Positions 8,790 through 15,621 of a stretch of DNA of 64,000 nt are shown here, one piece after another. Below the pieces are notes generated by a model. That model did not search any database. It was not told the DNA's origin and was given only the letters and a program-made list of their open reading frames with translations. Position numbers and translations under genes: made by a program. The stretch lies in the NCBI RefSeq assembly GCF_041770905.1, contig NZ_JBEUWX010000001.1:1-64000 (forward strand). The letters run 5' to 3'. How positions within the stretch are numbered: the stretch's first letter is position 1; every line of letters starts with the position of its first letter. This DNA comes from Propionivibrio hellwigii. Lineage in GTDB: Bacteria; Pseudomonadota; Gammaproteobacteria; Burkholderiales; Rhodocyclaceae.

Positions 8790-9243
8790 GGGCGGCACGC
8801 TCCTTATAGCGGATGGTGCGCTCAAGCGCGCTTGAGACCTTGCCAAGCTGTGCGAGGCTCAAAAACTCAAAGCGCGAGACCTGCGGATAGATGCGCCGGC
8901 CTACTGCGTAGGCATACGGCCAGCCCTGGCCGAGGGTTTTAAGTTGCACGGCGATTTTGGCCTCGATTGCCTCTTTGCTCTGCGCCAGCGGTCGGTGCCG
9001 TGTCGGCAGGCGCTTTGCGCCCGGATACGGATCGATGCCTGACGCTTTGAGGCACGAGGCCATATGATCAAGCAATTTTTTACGGCCCAGCGCGTCGAGG
9101 CTTGAGGCCGATTTAACGCCGCAGACCGACATGACGAGGTCGCGGTAGGCGGCATCATCCAGCTTAAGCTGTGCCTTGCAGATGTGGATTTTGGCGAGCT
9201 CGCTTTTGCGCAGCGCGTCAGCCGTGCGGATAGCAGATGCCAT
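8782..9243 (-). CDS. gemA: GemA-like regulatory protein (Mu gp16, DUF1018)
   Basis: The 153-residue product begins MASAIRTADALRKSELAKIH and shows the DUF1018 signature KAQLKLDDAAYRDLVMSVCG and SSLDALGRKKLLDHM, with a C-terminal IRYKERAAHD. In Mu, GemA affects host gene expression and DNA supercoiling; how this copy acts is unknown. The ATG at 9243 follows the ASCH gene by two bases and the stop lies inside the Mor start, so translation is coupled. Confidence 0.85.
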   Translation of the reverse strand: MASAIRTADALRKSELAKIHICKAQLKLDDAAYRDLVMSVCGVKSASSLDALGRKKLLDHMASCLKASGIDPYPGAKRLPTRHRPLAQSKEAIEAKIAVQLKTLGQGWPYAYAVGRRIYPQVSRFEFLSLAQLGKVSSALERTIRYKERAAHD

Positions 9244-9245
9244 AG

Positions 9246-9788
9246 TCACACCCTCACAAACTCGATTACAAACACGTGCGGGTTTGCGGCCCACGATCCG
9301 GCGCCGTAGAGGGCCTCCCAAAAGCTGCGGTACTCGGCGACCGGGTCGTCGGTTGGCGCTACGCCCTCTGCCAGGCAGTCCGCCGCGCTAATGTCCTGTA
9401 GATGCTCGATACGCACGCCGGTGATTTCCAGACTGATCCGGCTAGCCCAGCGCGGCATGTGGATTGATGGCGTCCAGCGCCCCACTTCGTACGTCATAAA
9501 TTGCGTACGCACCCGCCGATGTTCGCCGTCCGCACGATAAACAACGCGAGGGACATCCCAGTGATAGGAGTGGAACGCCTCACGCACCCATAGCCGGTCG
9601 CCTTTGCGACCAAGCGGGCAATTTACAGCACCCGTCCCCGCTTTTATTTCGCCGACAACCTCCTCAACAGATAACCACTCTCCATACGGGTGCTTCATTG
9701 GTTTGACTGGTCGCCTCGTCTGCGTCTTATGTCCGCCCAGGATGGCGCGCACCATCGGCGCCGAAAAAAGGATGGGTCGCTCTTGCAT
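9246..9788 (-). CDS. ASCH-like phage protein
   Basis: This 180-residue protein opens with RPILFSAPMVRAILGGHKTQTRRPVKP, the start typical of a widespread phage family with an ASCH/PUA-like fold. GDRLWVREAFHSY and a C-terminal region with FWEALYGAGSWAANPHVFVIEF follow. ASCH domains bind RNA or nucleotides and some hydrolyse modified nucleosides. No specific activity is shown for this family to my knowledge. It lies between a small unknown gene and GemA in the early operon. Confidence 0.65.
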   Translation of the reverse strand: MQERPILFSAPMVRAILGGHKTQTRRPVKPMKHPYGEWLSVEEVVGEIKAGTGAVNCPLGRKGDRLWVREAFHSYHWDVPRVVYRADGEHRRVRTQFMTYEVGRWTPSIHMPRWASRISLEITGVRIEHLQDISAADCLAEGVAPTDDPVAEYRSFWEALYGAGSWAANPHVFVIEFVRV

Positions 9789-9792
9789 GTCA

Positions 9793-10047
9793 TCAATCCT
9801 CGCGGGTACGGATGATCGGGGTTTTTAGGGGGGCGCTGACAAACAACGGCCAGGCCGGCTCATAATCCGGGTTGATGCAGCTGCAAAGCCAAAAACAAAG
9901 GCCGTAGATTGCATCGCTCACCGTCATCAGCCAGGCGAGCGACCAGTGCCGCGGATCGCAATAAGGCGCGGGAGAGTCAATCTCGGCAAGGTAGATCGGG
10001 CACAGCCCAAACCAACCCTTATGTGTGTAGATAATCGATTTACCCAT
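9793..10047 (-). CDS. Phage protein of unknown function (MGKSIIYTHKGWFG family)
   Basis: I chose the ATG at 10047 because it is preceded by a good ribosome site (GGGGAG, four bases away). This gives 84 residues beginning MGKSIIYTHKGWFGLCPIYL. The middle has a hydrophobic Trp/Cys-rich segment (LMTVSDAIYGLCFWLCSCI) that could span or lie on a membrane. Similar proteins occur in other Mu-like phages, but I know no function. It follows the methyltransferase gene almost without a gap. Confidence 0.55.
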   Translation of the reverse strand: MGKSIIYTHKGWFGLCPIYLAEIDSPAPYCDPRHWSLAWLMTVSDAIYGLCFWLCSCINPDYEPAWPLFVSAPLKTPIIRTRED

Positions 10048-10048
10048 G

Positions 10049-10585
10049 TCACTCCCCATCTCCATCCGTATCCATATGCCGCATAAATACGAGCCAATGC
10101 GTTAATCCCTTACGGCCGCTAATGTGTCCAAACAGCGGCTCAACCGGGCACAGCGCCAGCACATCTTTTACTTTTATCTGCGCCTCGCTCCACTTAAAAA
10201 TCAGGATGCCGCCGTGCCCGAGCACGCGCAGGCACTCGGCAAACCCCTGTCTGATGTCATCACGCCAGTTATCCGATAGCTTGCCGTATTTGGCGGCCAG
10301 CCAGCTTTTTGCGCCGGCGCGGACAAGATGCGGCGGATCAAAAACCACTAGCCTAAATTGCCCGTCCGGATACGGCAGGCTCCTAAAATCCAGCAGTACA
10401 TCCGGCTCGATCATCAGTATGCGCGTGCCGTCAGGATTGCCATGACTCCTATCCGTGACGGTAATTTTTTGGCGGCGGATGTCACCAAAAATTACCCGCG
10501 GATTTTTACGATCAAGCCACATCATGCGGCTGCCGCAACAGGGGTCGAGTATGGGCTGATGCGCACTGACAACCGATTTGTCCAC
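10049..10585 (-). CDS. Class I SAM-dependent methyltransferase, phage type
   Basis: The 178-residue product has ILDPCCGSRMMWLDR (a SAM-binding loop, unusual in having CCGS rather than GxGxG) at residues about 12-26. LVVFDPPHLV at about 79-88 resembles the DPPY catalytic motif of amino-group DNA methyltransferases. GHGGILIFKWSEAQI (strand 5) follows. A DNA adenine or cytosine N-methyltransferase protecting phage DNA is plausible but not proven. No target-recognition domain is visible. The start is GTG at 10585 with no clear ribosome site; a start further in is possible. Confidence 0.65.
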   Translation of the reverse strand: MDKSVVSAHQPILDPCCGSRMMWLDRKNPRVIFGDIRRQKITVTDRSHGNPDGTRILMIEPDVLLDFRSLPYPDGQFRLVVFDPPHLVRAGAKSWLAAKYGKLSDNWRDDIRQGFAECLRVLGHGGILIFKWSEAQIKVKDVLALCPVEPLFGHISGRKGLTHWLVFMRHMDTDGDGE

Positions 10586-10589
10586 GTTA

Positions 10590-10676
10590 TTACTCCGACA
10601 TCATCCAGCCGATCAGCGCGATGCACAGCGGCAGCGCGCACCACACCACAAAATCAATCAGATTTGCGTCTGTCAT
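10590..10676 (-). CDS. 28-residue single-pass membrane peptide
   Basis: The ATG at 10676 follows a near-perfect ribosome site (GAGGAGG, seven bases upstream). It encodes a 28-residue peptide, MTDANLIDFVVWCALPLCIA plus eight residues. From residue 6 on it is one hydrophobic helix ending in GWMMSE. It stops five bases before the methyltransferase start. The strong ribosome site is the main evidence that it is real. The role is unknown; a small membrane regulator or toxin-like peptide would fit. Confidence 0.5.
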   Translation of the reverse strand: MTDANLIDFVVWCALPLCIALIGWMMSE

Positions 10677-10706
10677 TGTTTGTCCTCCTCGTTAAACAGC
10701 CTGCCG

Positions 10707-10737
10707 GACGGCGCTTGGCGTTAATCCAAGCGCCGTC
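10707..10737. terminator. 12-bp perfect hairpin between early genes
   Basis: Positions 10707-10718 (GACGGCGCTTGG) pair without a mismatch with 10726-10737 around a seven-base loop. There is no T-tract on either side, so it is not a classical intrinsic terminator. It could be an attenuator, an mRNA-stabilising end or a protein site between two early transcription units. Confidence 0.4.
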
Positions 10738-10744
10738 GAACCGG

Positions 10745-10891
10745 CTATCTGCCAGCCTGTTGCTCCAGGGCTTTGATGAGCGCCTCGCACTCGTCCTCGC
10801 TTACCCCGTGCTGGTTGGCAAAACCGACAAAACGGGACCAGTGCTCGCCCAAAAAATCGGCCAGTACGCCGTATTTAAAATCACCCATCAT
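10745..10891 (-). CDS. Small phage protein, 48 residues
   Basis: The ATG at 10891 overlaps the HU stop (ATGA) and is preceded by GAGGAGG inside the HU coding end. The product is MMGDFKYGVLADFLGEHWSR followed by 28 residues ending in ALEQQAGR. It is acidic and helical with no recognisable family. The good ribosome site and the overlap support it as a real gene. The hairpin at 10707-10737 lies just after its stop. Confidence 0.5.
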   Translation of the reverse strand: MMGDFKYGVLADFLGEHWSRFVGFANQHGVSEDECEALIKALEQQAGR

Positions 10892-11202
10892 TGATCCTCC
10901 TCTTGCCCTGCGACCATCGCTTTTAACGTGGCGCTTGGCGTAAATTTGGGTTGTTTTTTGGCGGGGATGGTCATGGTTTCGCCCGTTGCGGGGTTGCGCC
11001 CGGTGCGCGCTGCACGCTCGCGCACCGAGAATTTGCCGAGCCCCGAAAACGGCACCTCACAGCCCTCACGCAGTGATTGGCTGATAACGTAAGATGCCGC
11101 GTTAATGACCTGCTTTGCAGTGACTTTTGAGGTGCTGCTCATCTCGGCAACAGCGCTGATAAAATCGTTTTGCGTCAGTTTTAAGTGTTTCTCATTTTTC
11201 AT
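10888..11202 (-). CDS. HU-family DNA-binding protein, phage encoded
   Basis: The 104-residue product is an HU/IHF fold: N-terminal helices (LTQNDFISAVAEMSSTSKVT), then VPFSGLGKFSVRERAARTGR and NPATGETMTIPAKKQPKF, the DNA-clasping beta arm with the conserved RxGRNPxTGE motif. HU-type proteins bend DNA. In a transposable phage it may help form the transpososome or compact DNA, as host HU and IHF do for Mu. The ATG has a clear ribosome site (GGAGAG). It starts a short sub-cluster after a 30-base gap. Confidence 0.85.
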   Translation of the reverse strand: MKNEKHLKLTQNDFISAVAEMSSTSKVTAKQVINAASYVISQSLREGCEVPFSGLGKFSVRERAARTGRNPATGETMTIPAKKQPKFTPSATLKAMVAGQEEDQ

Positions 11203-11232
11203 ATTGCTCTCCTTTTTTGGGTTAAAAACGGG

Positions 11233-11604
11233 TTAGTTGAGGGTGTGGGTCTGCGCTGGGTCAGCGCTCTGTACGCCCTTATCACGCAGATAGTCACGTA
11301 CCCGGTCGGTCTCGGCGTCAGTGAGGCCGAGGGCGCGCGCAGCCTCGGTCACGTTATAAAGCGGCCTGCCGTTGTCATCGCACCGCGTCGGCGCAGGCAG
11401 TTGTTTGATGACACGCCCGGCCAGCTCGGTGAGGATGCAAAACATGAGCGGCAGGCTAGTGGGCGAGGTGTCTTGCGTGGAGATAATCACCTCAATCATC
11501 GCGCCTGCCAGCGCCGCATCGTCAAGTTCGGGGCGATCTTTGAGCAACGCCCTTTTAACGGCTGTTGTGATAATGCGGCGGCGCATGTCGCGGGTGTCGT
11601 CCAT
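11233..11604 (-). CDS. Hypothetical early phage protein, 123 residues
   Basis: I start at the ATG sharing one base with the previous stop (TGATG). The protein, MDDTRDMRRRIITTAVKRAL to QTHTLN, is mostly helical. Its C-terminal third (YNVTEAARALGLTDAETDRV) resembles a small DNA-binding or adaptor helix pair. I do not recognise a family. It belongs to the overlapping early gene chain downstream of Gam. Confidence 0.5.
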   Translation of the reverse strand: MDDTRDMRRRIITTAVKRALLKDRPELDDAALAGAMIEVIISTQDTSPTSLPLMFCILTELAGRVIKQLPAPTRCDDNGRPLYNVTEAARALGLTDAETDRVRDYLRDKGVQSADPAQTHTLN

Positions 11605-11819
11605 CACTCGTCCTCCTTGGGCGCGACGCCAGCGCTGACAATCTTCCCCCCATCTTGATATACGAGATTGACCATGCGTAAGGCTGTCACATGCACCAGA
11701 TGAGGGTCGTCGGGATCGCAGCGCGGTGTGCAGCGCAAGTTAATCCGGATGATGCCATCTGCGCCCTCAGTGATCGTGATCGTCGCCTTTGGCGCTTGTG
11801 TGTTTGGCTGGCTTGTCAT
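11604..11819 (-). CDS. Hypothetical early phage protein, 71 residues
   Basis: This short acidic protein (MTSQPNTQAPKATITITEGA to AGVAPKEDE) has a beta-rich centre (IIRINLRCTPRCDPDD) with two Cys. It starts next to the Gam stop and its own stop overlaps the next start. No family is recognised. Tight packing between Gam and the next gene is the main support. Confidence 0.5.
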   Translation of the reverse strand: MTSQPNTQAPKATITITEGADGIIRINLRCTPRCDPDDPHLVHVTALRMVNLVYQDGGKIVSAGVAPKEDE

Positions 11820-12332
11820 TTATGCCTCCTGTATATCGACCTCAAAGGGCGCGATCGTAAAATCCTCAACGCCTGTAACAATGCTGATGCCTGCGATGCC
11901 CGCAACCGCGGCCGGCTCGGCCAGCATCGCCTCTTTATTTGGCGTTTCCGCCGTGCGGATAAACCGATGCAGGCCGAGGGCGCGCAGCTTATCCAGCACT
12001 TTGTCCGCCGCCCGGATCGACACCGACGGCGGGCGCTGCCGCCACGAGACCTCGCCGGTCACGAGGTTGGCGGTCTTGCCGCCGCCCGGACATAGCGCCG
12101 CGCGGTTGGCGGCGCACCAGGTGGCGATACCCTCAGTCAGCCCCTCGATACGTTGTTTGAGCGCGTCGATCTTGTCCTGACGCATGGCCGTAGCCTCGGC
12201 CAGCGCGTCGTTGATCTCAGTGTTGAGACGCAGCAGCTCGCGCTGGGCCGCGCCTAACTCGCTGATAGCCTCAATCGTCTGCTCGCGTGACTGGCAGGCA
12301 TGGACAATCGCGGCGGTTTTGGTCTTTCTCAT
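11820..12332 (-). CDS. gam: Mu Gam-like host-nuclease inhibitor
   Basis: Starting at the ATG of MRKTKTAAIVHACQSREQTI (12332) the protein has 170 residues, the size of Mu Gam. It has a long N-terminal coiled coil (SELGAAQRELLRLNTEIN). The Gam core follows: CPGGGKTANLVTGEVSWRQR, then VLDKLRALGLHRFIRTAETP, NKEAML and the ending GVEDFTIAPFEVDIQEA. Gam dimers bind double-stranded DNA ends and shield them from RecBCD; they are relatives of Ku. The early position matches Mu. An earlier in-frame start exists but adds a non-conserved N-terminus. Confidence 0.9.
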   Translation of the reverse strand: MRKTKTAAIVHACQSREQTIEAISELGAAQRELLRLNTEINDALAEATAMRQDKIDALKQRIEGLTEGIATWCAANRAALCPGGGKTANLVTGEVSWRQRPPSVSIRAADKVLDKLRALGLHRFIRTAETPNKEAMLAEPAAVAGIAGISIVTGVEDFTIAPFEVDIQEA

Positions 12333-12345
12333 GTGTTGCCCCTCA

Positions 12346-12570
12346 TCAAGACAAATAAAAAGTATCAAAACGCATCCCCTGGAGCATTCTGCCGAGGCGC
12401 GCGGTAACCGATTCGGGGATCGTTAGCACGGCCTCGCCGTCGCAGAAAAATGTTATTCGCATATCGTCGTGCAGGACAAACTTGCACTCGCCCCCAATCT
12501 CCTCGGGCGGTATGGCGTCCGGCGAAATCTGGTCGCCAGACGCGGGGATGGTGGTAACTTTTGTAGCCAT
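12346..12570 (-). CDS. Hypothetical early phage protein, 74 residues
   Basis: MATKVTTIPASGDQISPDAI to MRFDTFYLS is a small acidic protein with an Ile/Pro-rich start and a beta-type centre (CKFVLHDDMRITFFCDGEAV). A ribosome-like GGAGG lies upstream of the ATG. I recognise no family. It precedes Gam in the same operon. Confidence 0.5.
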   Translation of the reverse strand: MATKVTTIPASGDQISPDAIPPEEIGGECKFVLHDDMRITFFCDGEAVLTIPESVTARLGRMLQGMRFDTFYLS

Positions 12571-12579
12571 ATCGGCCTC

Positions 12580-12834
12580 CTATGTGGTTGTGGGTTGTTG
12601 GGCGTATTGATACAGACAGTAGTGTTGTCGGGAGTTTTTGCGGGCACAATCAATACGCCCTGCCCGGTATAGACGTTTGATCTCCCGGTCAATCAGCGCA
12701 CTGTCGTACTGCAACCGCCTCGCAAGCTGGTAGATGCTCAGCGGTTTTGCGGATCGCTCCAGGATGTCGAGGATCTGATCGGCAAGCGAGCGCTCATTTA
12801 CAAGTTGAGCGAGCTGGATGCTCAACAGACTCAT
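12580..12834 (-). CDS. Small winged-helix phage protein
   Basis: I start at the ATG overlapping the previous stop (12834), giving 84 residues: MSLLSIQLAQLVNERSLADQ and on. The segment LADQILDILERSAKPLSIYQ plus LARRLQYDSALIDREIKRLY and AGRIDCA is a typical winged helix-turn-helix. It probably binds DNA and may regulate early genes. No exact family is recognised. Confidence 0.6.
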   Translation of the reverse strand: MSLLSIQLAQLVNERSLADQILDILERSAKPLSIYQLARRLQYDSALIDREIKRLYRAGRIDCARKNSRQHYCLYQYAQQPTTT

Positions 12835-13073
12835 AGCCGACCTCCGCAGGTGACATGCACGCTCTCGCAGCCGATCAGGCGGCGGTGCGGGTTGTGATCG
12901 ACAACGATCTCGCTGGGGAGATTGGCCTGTCCGACCGCCACGTGCTGGATATGGCACCCCATCGCGCGTAGTTGACGCACGGCCTCGTTAGCCTCACGCA
13001 AGCGCCAGATGTAACCATCATTAAGCACACGTGGTGTACGGCGCACGTCGGCAATGTGGGTAATGCTGCTCAT
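12831..13073 (-). CDS. Hypothetical early phage protein, 80 residues
   Basis: MSSITHIADVRRTPRVLNDG to CESVHVTCGGRL. The centre (WRLREANEAVRQLRAMGCHI) is one amphipathic helix followed by a beta-rich end with IVVDHNPHRRLIG. The layout resembles the neighbouring 114-residue product, which also has a helix followed by a G/C-hydrophobic strand (RVLGYSVILDIGEPPDIMVQ). The two may be distant paralogs. It overlaps both neighbours by four bases. Confidence 0.5.
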   Translation of the reverse strand: MSSITHIADVRRTPRVLNDGYIWRLREANEAVRQLRAMGCHIQHVAVGQANLPSEIVVDHNPHRRLIGCESVHVTCGGRL

Positions 13074-13414
13074 GCCGTCACCTCCGTCCAGTTGATGCGC
13101 ACGCCATTTTTACGGTCGTCCGCCTCAAAATCGGCAACCTCGCCATCGACGGTCCGGCCTACTGAGCGCCGCATGTACTCCCCAGCAAACAAGGCAAACG
13201 TTTTTGGGCCGGACTGGACCATAATGTCCGGCGGCTCGCCGATATCCAAAATCACCGAGTAACCCAAAACCCGGATACCGTGTGATCTCAGCCACTCTGT
13301 TGATTTTTTAAGACGGCTCAAGGCGTCAAACGCATCGGACACGACAAAACCTTTTGTGGCGGCACGGCGCTGTAGCATGCGTGTCCGGCGGGCGCGTAGA
13401 GATGTGTGGGTCAT
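13070..13414 (-). CDS. Hypothetical early phage protein, 114 residues
   Basis: A basic N-terminus (MTHTSLRARRTRMLQRRAAT) precedes AFDALSRLKKSTEWLRSHGI and a beta-rich region with IMVQSGPKTFALFAGEYMRR. It ends in RINWTEVTA. Family unknown. It is translationally coupled to both neighbours through ATGA overlaps. Confidence 0.5.
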   Translation of the reverse strand: MTHTSLRARRTRMLQRRAATKGFVVSDAFDALSRLKKSTEWLRSHGIRVLGYSVILDIGEPPDIMVQSGPKTFALFAGEYMRRSVGRTVDGEVADFEADDRKNGVRINWTEVTA

Positions 13415-13857
13415 TGCAGCACCTCCGGAGCCAGGTTGATTTCGTACGGCTCAAATCCGTATTGCGTTTTTTTGGCTGCGGCCAGGTGCGCCGCCGCATC
13501 AATGCAGTATCCGCCCAGGACAACCGTGCGGCCATTTAGCAGCGCACGCACGGCCGACCAGGTCTTTTTGTAGGCCTGTTTGTTGGCGGGGGTTACCGAT
13601 AGGCGGAGCGCATCCCTAAAATAGGCATCATCATCAAACCCCTCGACAAAGCAGCCTCCGCGCTGCCAGTCATATAGGTCCAAGCAGACGGCCAGCAGAT
13701 TTTTACCTGTGGGATGCTCTATGCAGTAGCAGCGCTCATCGCTATACATGCAGCGTATCCAGTTGGTCGGCTCAGCGCCTATGTTTTGCTGGATGTTATG
13801 CAACGCGGCAATCTCATTTTTAATGAGGGTTTGTGTATTGGTGTTGGTTTGCATCAT
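13411..13857 (-). CDS. Hypothetical early phage protein, 148 residues
   Basis: I choose the ATG at 13857 (MMQTNTNTQTLIKNEIAALH). The product is helical at the start, with a middle region containing CMYSDERCYCIEHPTGKNLL and YDWQRGGCFVEGFDDDAYFR. Several Cys and aromatic residues give it a compact, possibly metal-binding look, but no motif is diagnostic. An earlier in-frame start would overlap the upstream gene heavily. Family unknown. Confidence 0.5.
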   Translation of the reverse strand: MMQTNTNTQTLIKNEIAALHNIQQNIGAEPTNWIRCMYSDERCYCIEHPTGKNLLAVCLDLYDWQRGGCFVEGFDDDAYFRDALRLSVTPANKQAYKKTWSAVRALLNGRTVVLGGYCIDAAAHLAAAKKTQYGFEPYEINLAPEVLQ

Positions 13858-13859
13858 GA

Positions 13860-14204
13860 TTACTCCGCATGTTTGTTTGGGCACGTGTGGCAACGCACCC
13901 AGATGGTCATTTTGTAGGGGTTGTGGCTGGGGGCAGGCCCCGAGGAGATACGCCGGCAATCGCTGTAGGCAATCGGCTCGCCGGTTGCCGGACACACCGG
14001 GATGGTGTGCAGGCAGTCAATTACCCGCTGGATCATCGGCTCGGACAGATCCAGCTTGTCGTTAGGCGAGAGCGTGCGGGAGAGCAGCGACCGGCATACG
14101 CCCAGCTGCGCCGCCACCCCTGCTTTGCCGCGCGGATGCGCGCGGACGGCATCGGCGAGCAGTTGCTGCGCAAACGCGCGGCGATCAGTAATGGTCTCAG
14201 CCAT
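13860..14204 (-). CDS. HTH plus Cys-rich phage protein
   Basis: From the ATG at 14204 (MAETITDRRAFAQQLLADAV) the first 60 residues carry a helix-turn-helix (GKAGVAAQLGVCRSLLSRTL). The C-terminal half has CPATGEPIAYSDCRR and VRCHTCPNKHAE, a likely four-Cys zinc site. A sequence-specific DNA-binding role is plausible. It overlaps the upstream winged-helix gene by eight bases. Confidence 0.55.
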   Translation of the reverse strand: MAETITDRRAFAQQLLADAVRAHPRGKAGVAAQLGVCRSLLSRTLSPNDKLDLSEPMIQRVIDCLHTIPVCPATGEPIAYSDCRRISSGPAPSHNPYKMTIWVRCHTCPNKHAE

Positions 14205-14823
14205 AGATCGCGTCCTCATCAGAGACCGGCGCTTGCCAGACGATCTTGTCGACGTTGGGGTCGTAGACCGTCCGTGTCTTGCAGATGACCGGCGGCCTCG
14301 GCCCGGTGTTGCACGAGGAGATCAGGCGGTAACGCGCGAGCGCGCAACGCTGGGCCGACACGCCCTTGCCAGGCAAAGTCACCTCGAGATAGCCAGCTTT
14401 TTTGAGGGTTTTGAGGTACTCGTTAGCAGTGCCAAACGCCACAGGGATGCGCGGCGTGCTGGCGTGCGCTGCAAGCTCGCGGGCATTGGTGTCTCCTCGC
14501 ATCATGCGCAGCGTCCGCCACATCTGCTCCTGCACAAGTCCTCGCGTGCAGCGCGAGCCGTCTGTGCGTAGGCGCGGGGCCTCGACGCCCTCATCGTTAA
14601 TGAGTCGATAATGTTTGCGTGCGCCCGGTGTCTGACGCACCATTTTGACGATGCCTGCGTGCTCGAGTGACTGGATGTAACTTGACAATGTGCTGCCGTC
14701 GATCCCGGAGAGACCTGCGATCTGCACGCGCGTCCACTCGGCGTCACGCTGGGCGCGGATGGCCTCCCAAACGCGCTGGCGCGGCCCTTTGCCGCCGGCA
14801 TAGGTAGTTACAGGTTTGCGCAC
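14197..14823 (-). CDS. Double winged-helix phage regulator next to MuB
   Basis: The 208-residue protein has two HTH segments. One is at residues about 15-70 (RQRVWEAIRAQRDAEWTRVQ, DGSTLSSYIQSLEHAGIVKM). The other is at about 95-150 (WRTLRMMRGDTNARELAAHA, GTANEYLKTLKKAGYLEVTL). Proteins like this commonly follow the MuB gene in Mu-like phages. It probably binds DNA, but the target is unknown. It starts two bases after the MuB stop. Confidence 0.6.
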   Translation of the reverse strand: MRKPVTTYAGGKGPRQRVWEAIRAQRDAEWTRVQIAGLSGIDGSTLSSYIQSLEHAGIVKMVRQTPGARKHYRLINDEGVEAPRLRTDGSRCTRGLVQEQMWRTLRMMRGDTNARELAAHASTPRIPVAFGTANEYLKTLKKAGYLEVTLPGKGVSAQRCALARYRLISSCNTGPRPPVICKTRTVYDPNVDKIVWQAPVSDEDAIYG

Positions 14824-14825
14824 GA

Positions 14826-15539
14826 TTACGCCCCCCTGCGCGGCGCTTCGCCCGTGTAGAGCGGGCGTTCACCCCACTCGGCCATGCCGACCGACTGCCA
14901 TCCCTCCATCCCCGCCGTCTCTTTGATCTGGTGGAGATTGACGCATACCCGGCGCACCGATCCGTGCGAGATGCTGACCAGATGTTGCAGCAAGTCTGGC
15001 TGTACTTTGACCCCCGGGCAGTAGATCGGCACCAGCAGCTGTGCATCTTTTTCGGTGACGCCTCTCGCGGGGATCCACGAGAGGACGCGGCTATGGAACC
15101 GCTCCCAGCGCTTGAGCTTTTGTGGCAACATCTCCTCGCCGATAATGAGCAGCGAGCCGCGCGACCCCTCGTAGATGTCGCGCACCAGCTCGATCATGGC
15201 ATCCGAGTGGGTGGCATAATCAAACTCGTCAATAATGAGCAGGCGGCGCGAGACCGAGAGTTGGTCGGTGATCTGGTCAAGCATTTTTGGCAGCGTGCCA
15301 AGCGGTTTGATGCCGATCTCAAGCAGGATTTTTTCAAGGAGCGTCTTGCGCGTCCAAGCCGAGCGCATCTGGACAAAGTAAGCGCGGTGCTCGTTAGCCA
15401 CCGCCATTGAGGCGGTGGTTTTGCCAAACCCGGCCGGGCCGTAGAGCGCGGCAATGCCGGGTAGGCCCGCCGTGCGGTCAGCCGTCCGGGCAAACTGCCG
15501 GACAATGCTCAGGTTGTGTAGATTTGCTGTTTGCGTCAT
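14826..15539 (-). CDS. MuB-like AAA+ ATPase, transposition target selector
   Basis: The 237-residue protein has Walker A GPAGFGKT at residues about 34-41 and Walker B LLIIDEFD at about 98-105. Sensor-like LIIGEEMLPQKLKRWERFHS and a C-terminal helical region with SISHGSVRRVCVNLH follow. MuB-type ATPases coat target DNA as ATP filaments and deliver it to the MuA transpososome, avoiding self-insertion. It directly follows the transposase gene on the same strand. The sequence is closer to the short ExeA/MuB-type proteins than to Mu B itself (312 residues). Confidence 0.85.
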   Translation of the reverse strand: MTQTANLHNLSIVRQFARTADRTAGLPGIAALYGPAGFGKTTASMAVANEHRAYFVQMRSAWTRKTLLEKILLEIGIKPLGTLPKMLDQITDQLSVSRRLLIIDEFDYATHSDAMIELVRDIYEGSRGSLLIIGEEMLPQKLKRWERFHSRVLSWIPARGVTEKDAQLLVPIYCPGVKVQPDLLQHLVSISHGSVRRVCVNLHQIKETAGMEGWQSVGMAEWGERPLYTGEAPRRGA

Positions 15540-15621
15540 AATTTAATAACTCCGTTTGTCGTAGTAATTGCAGGTTGTTGGTCCCAGCCTGCGCCCTAAA
15601 CCGGCCGTTGCGTATCTGGCA

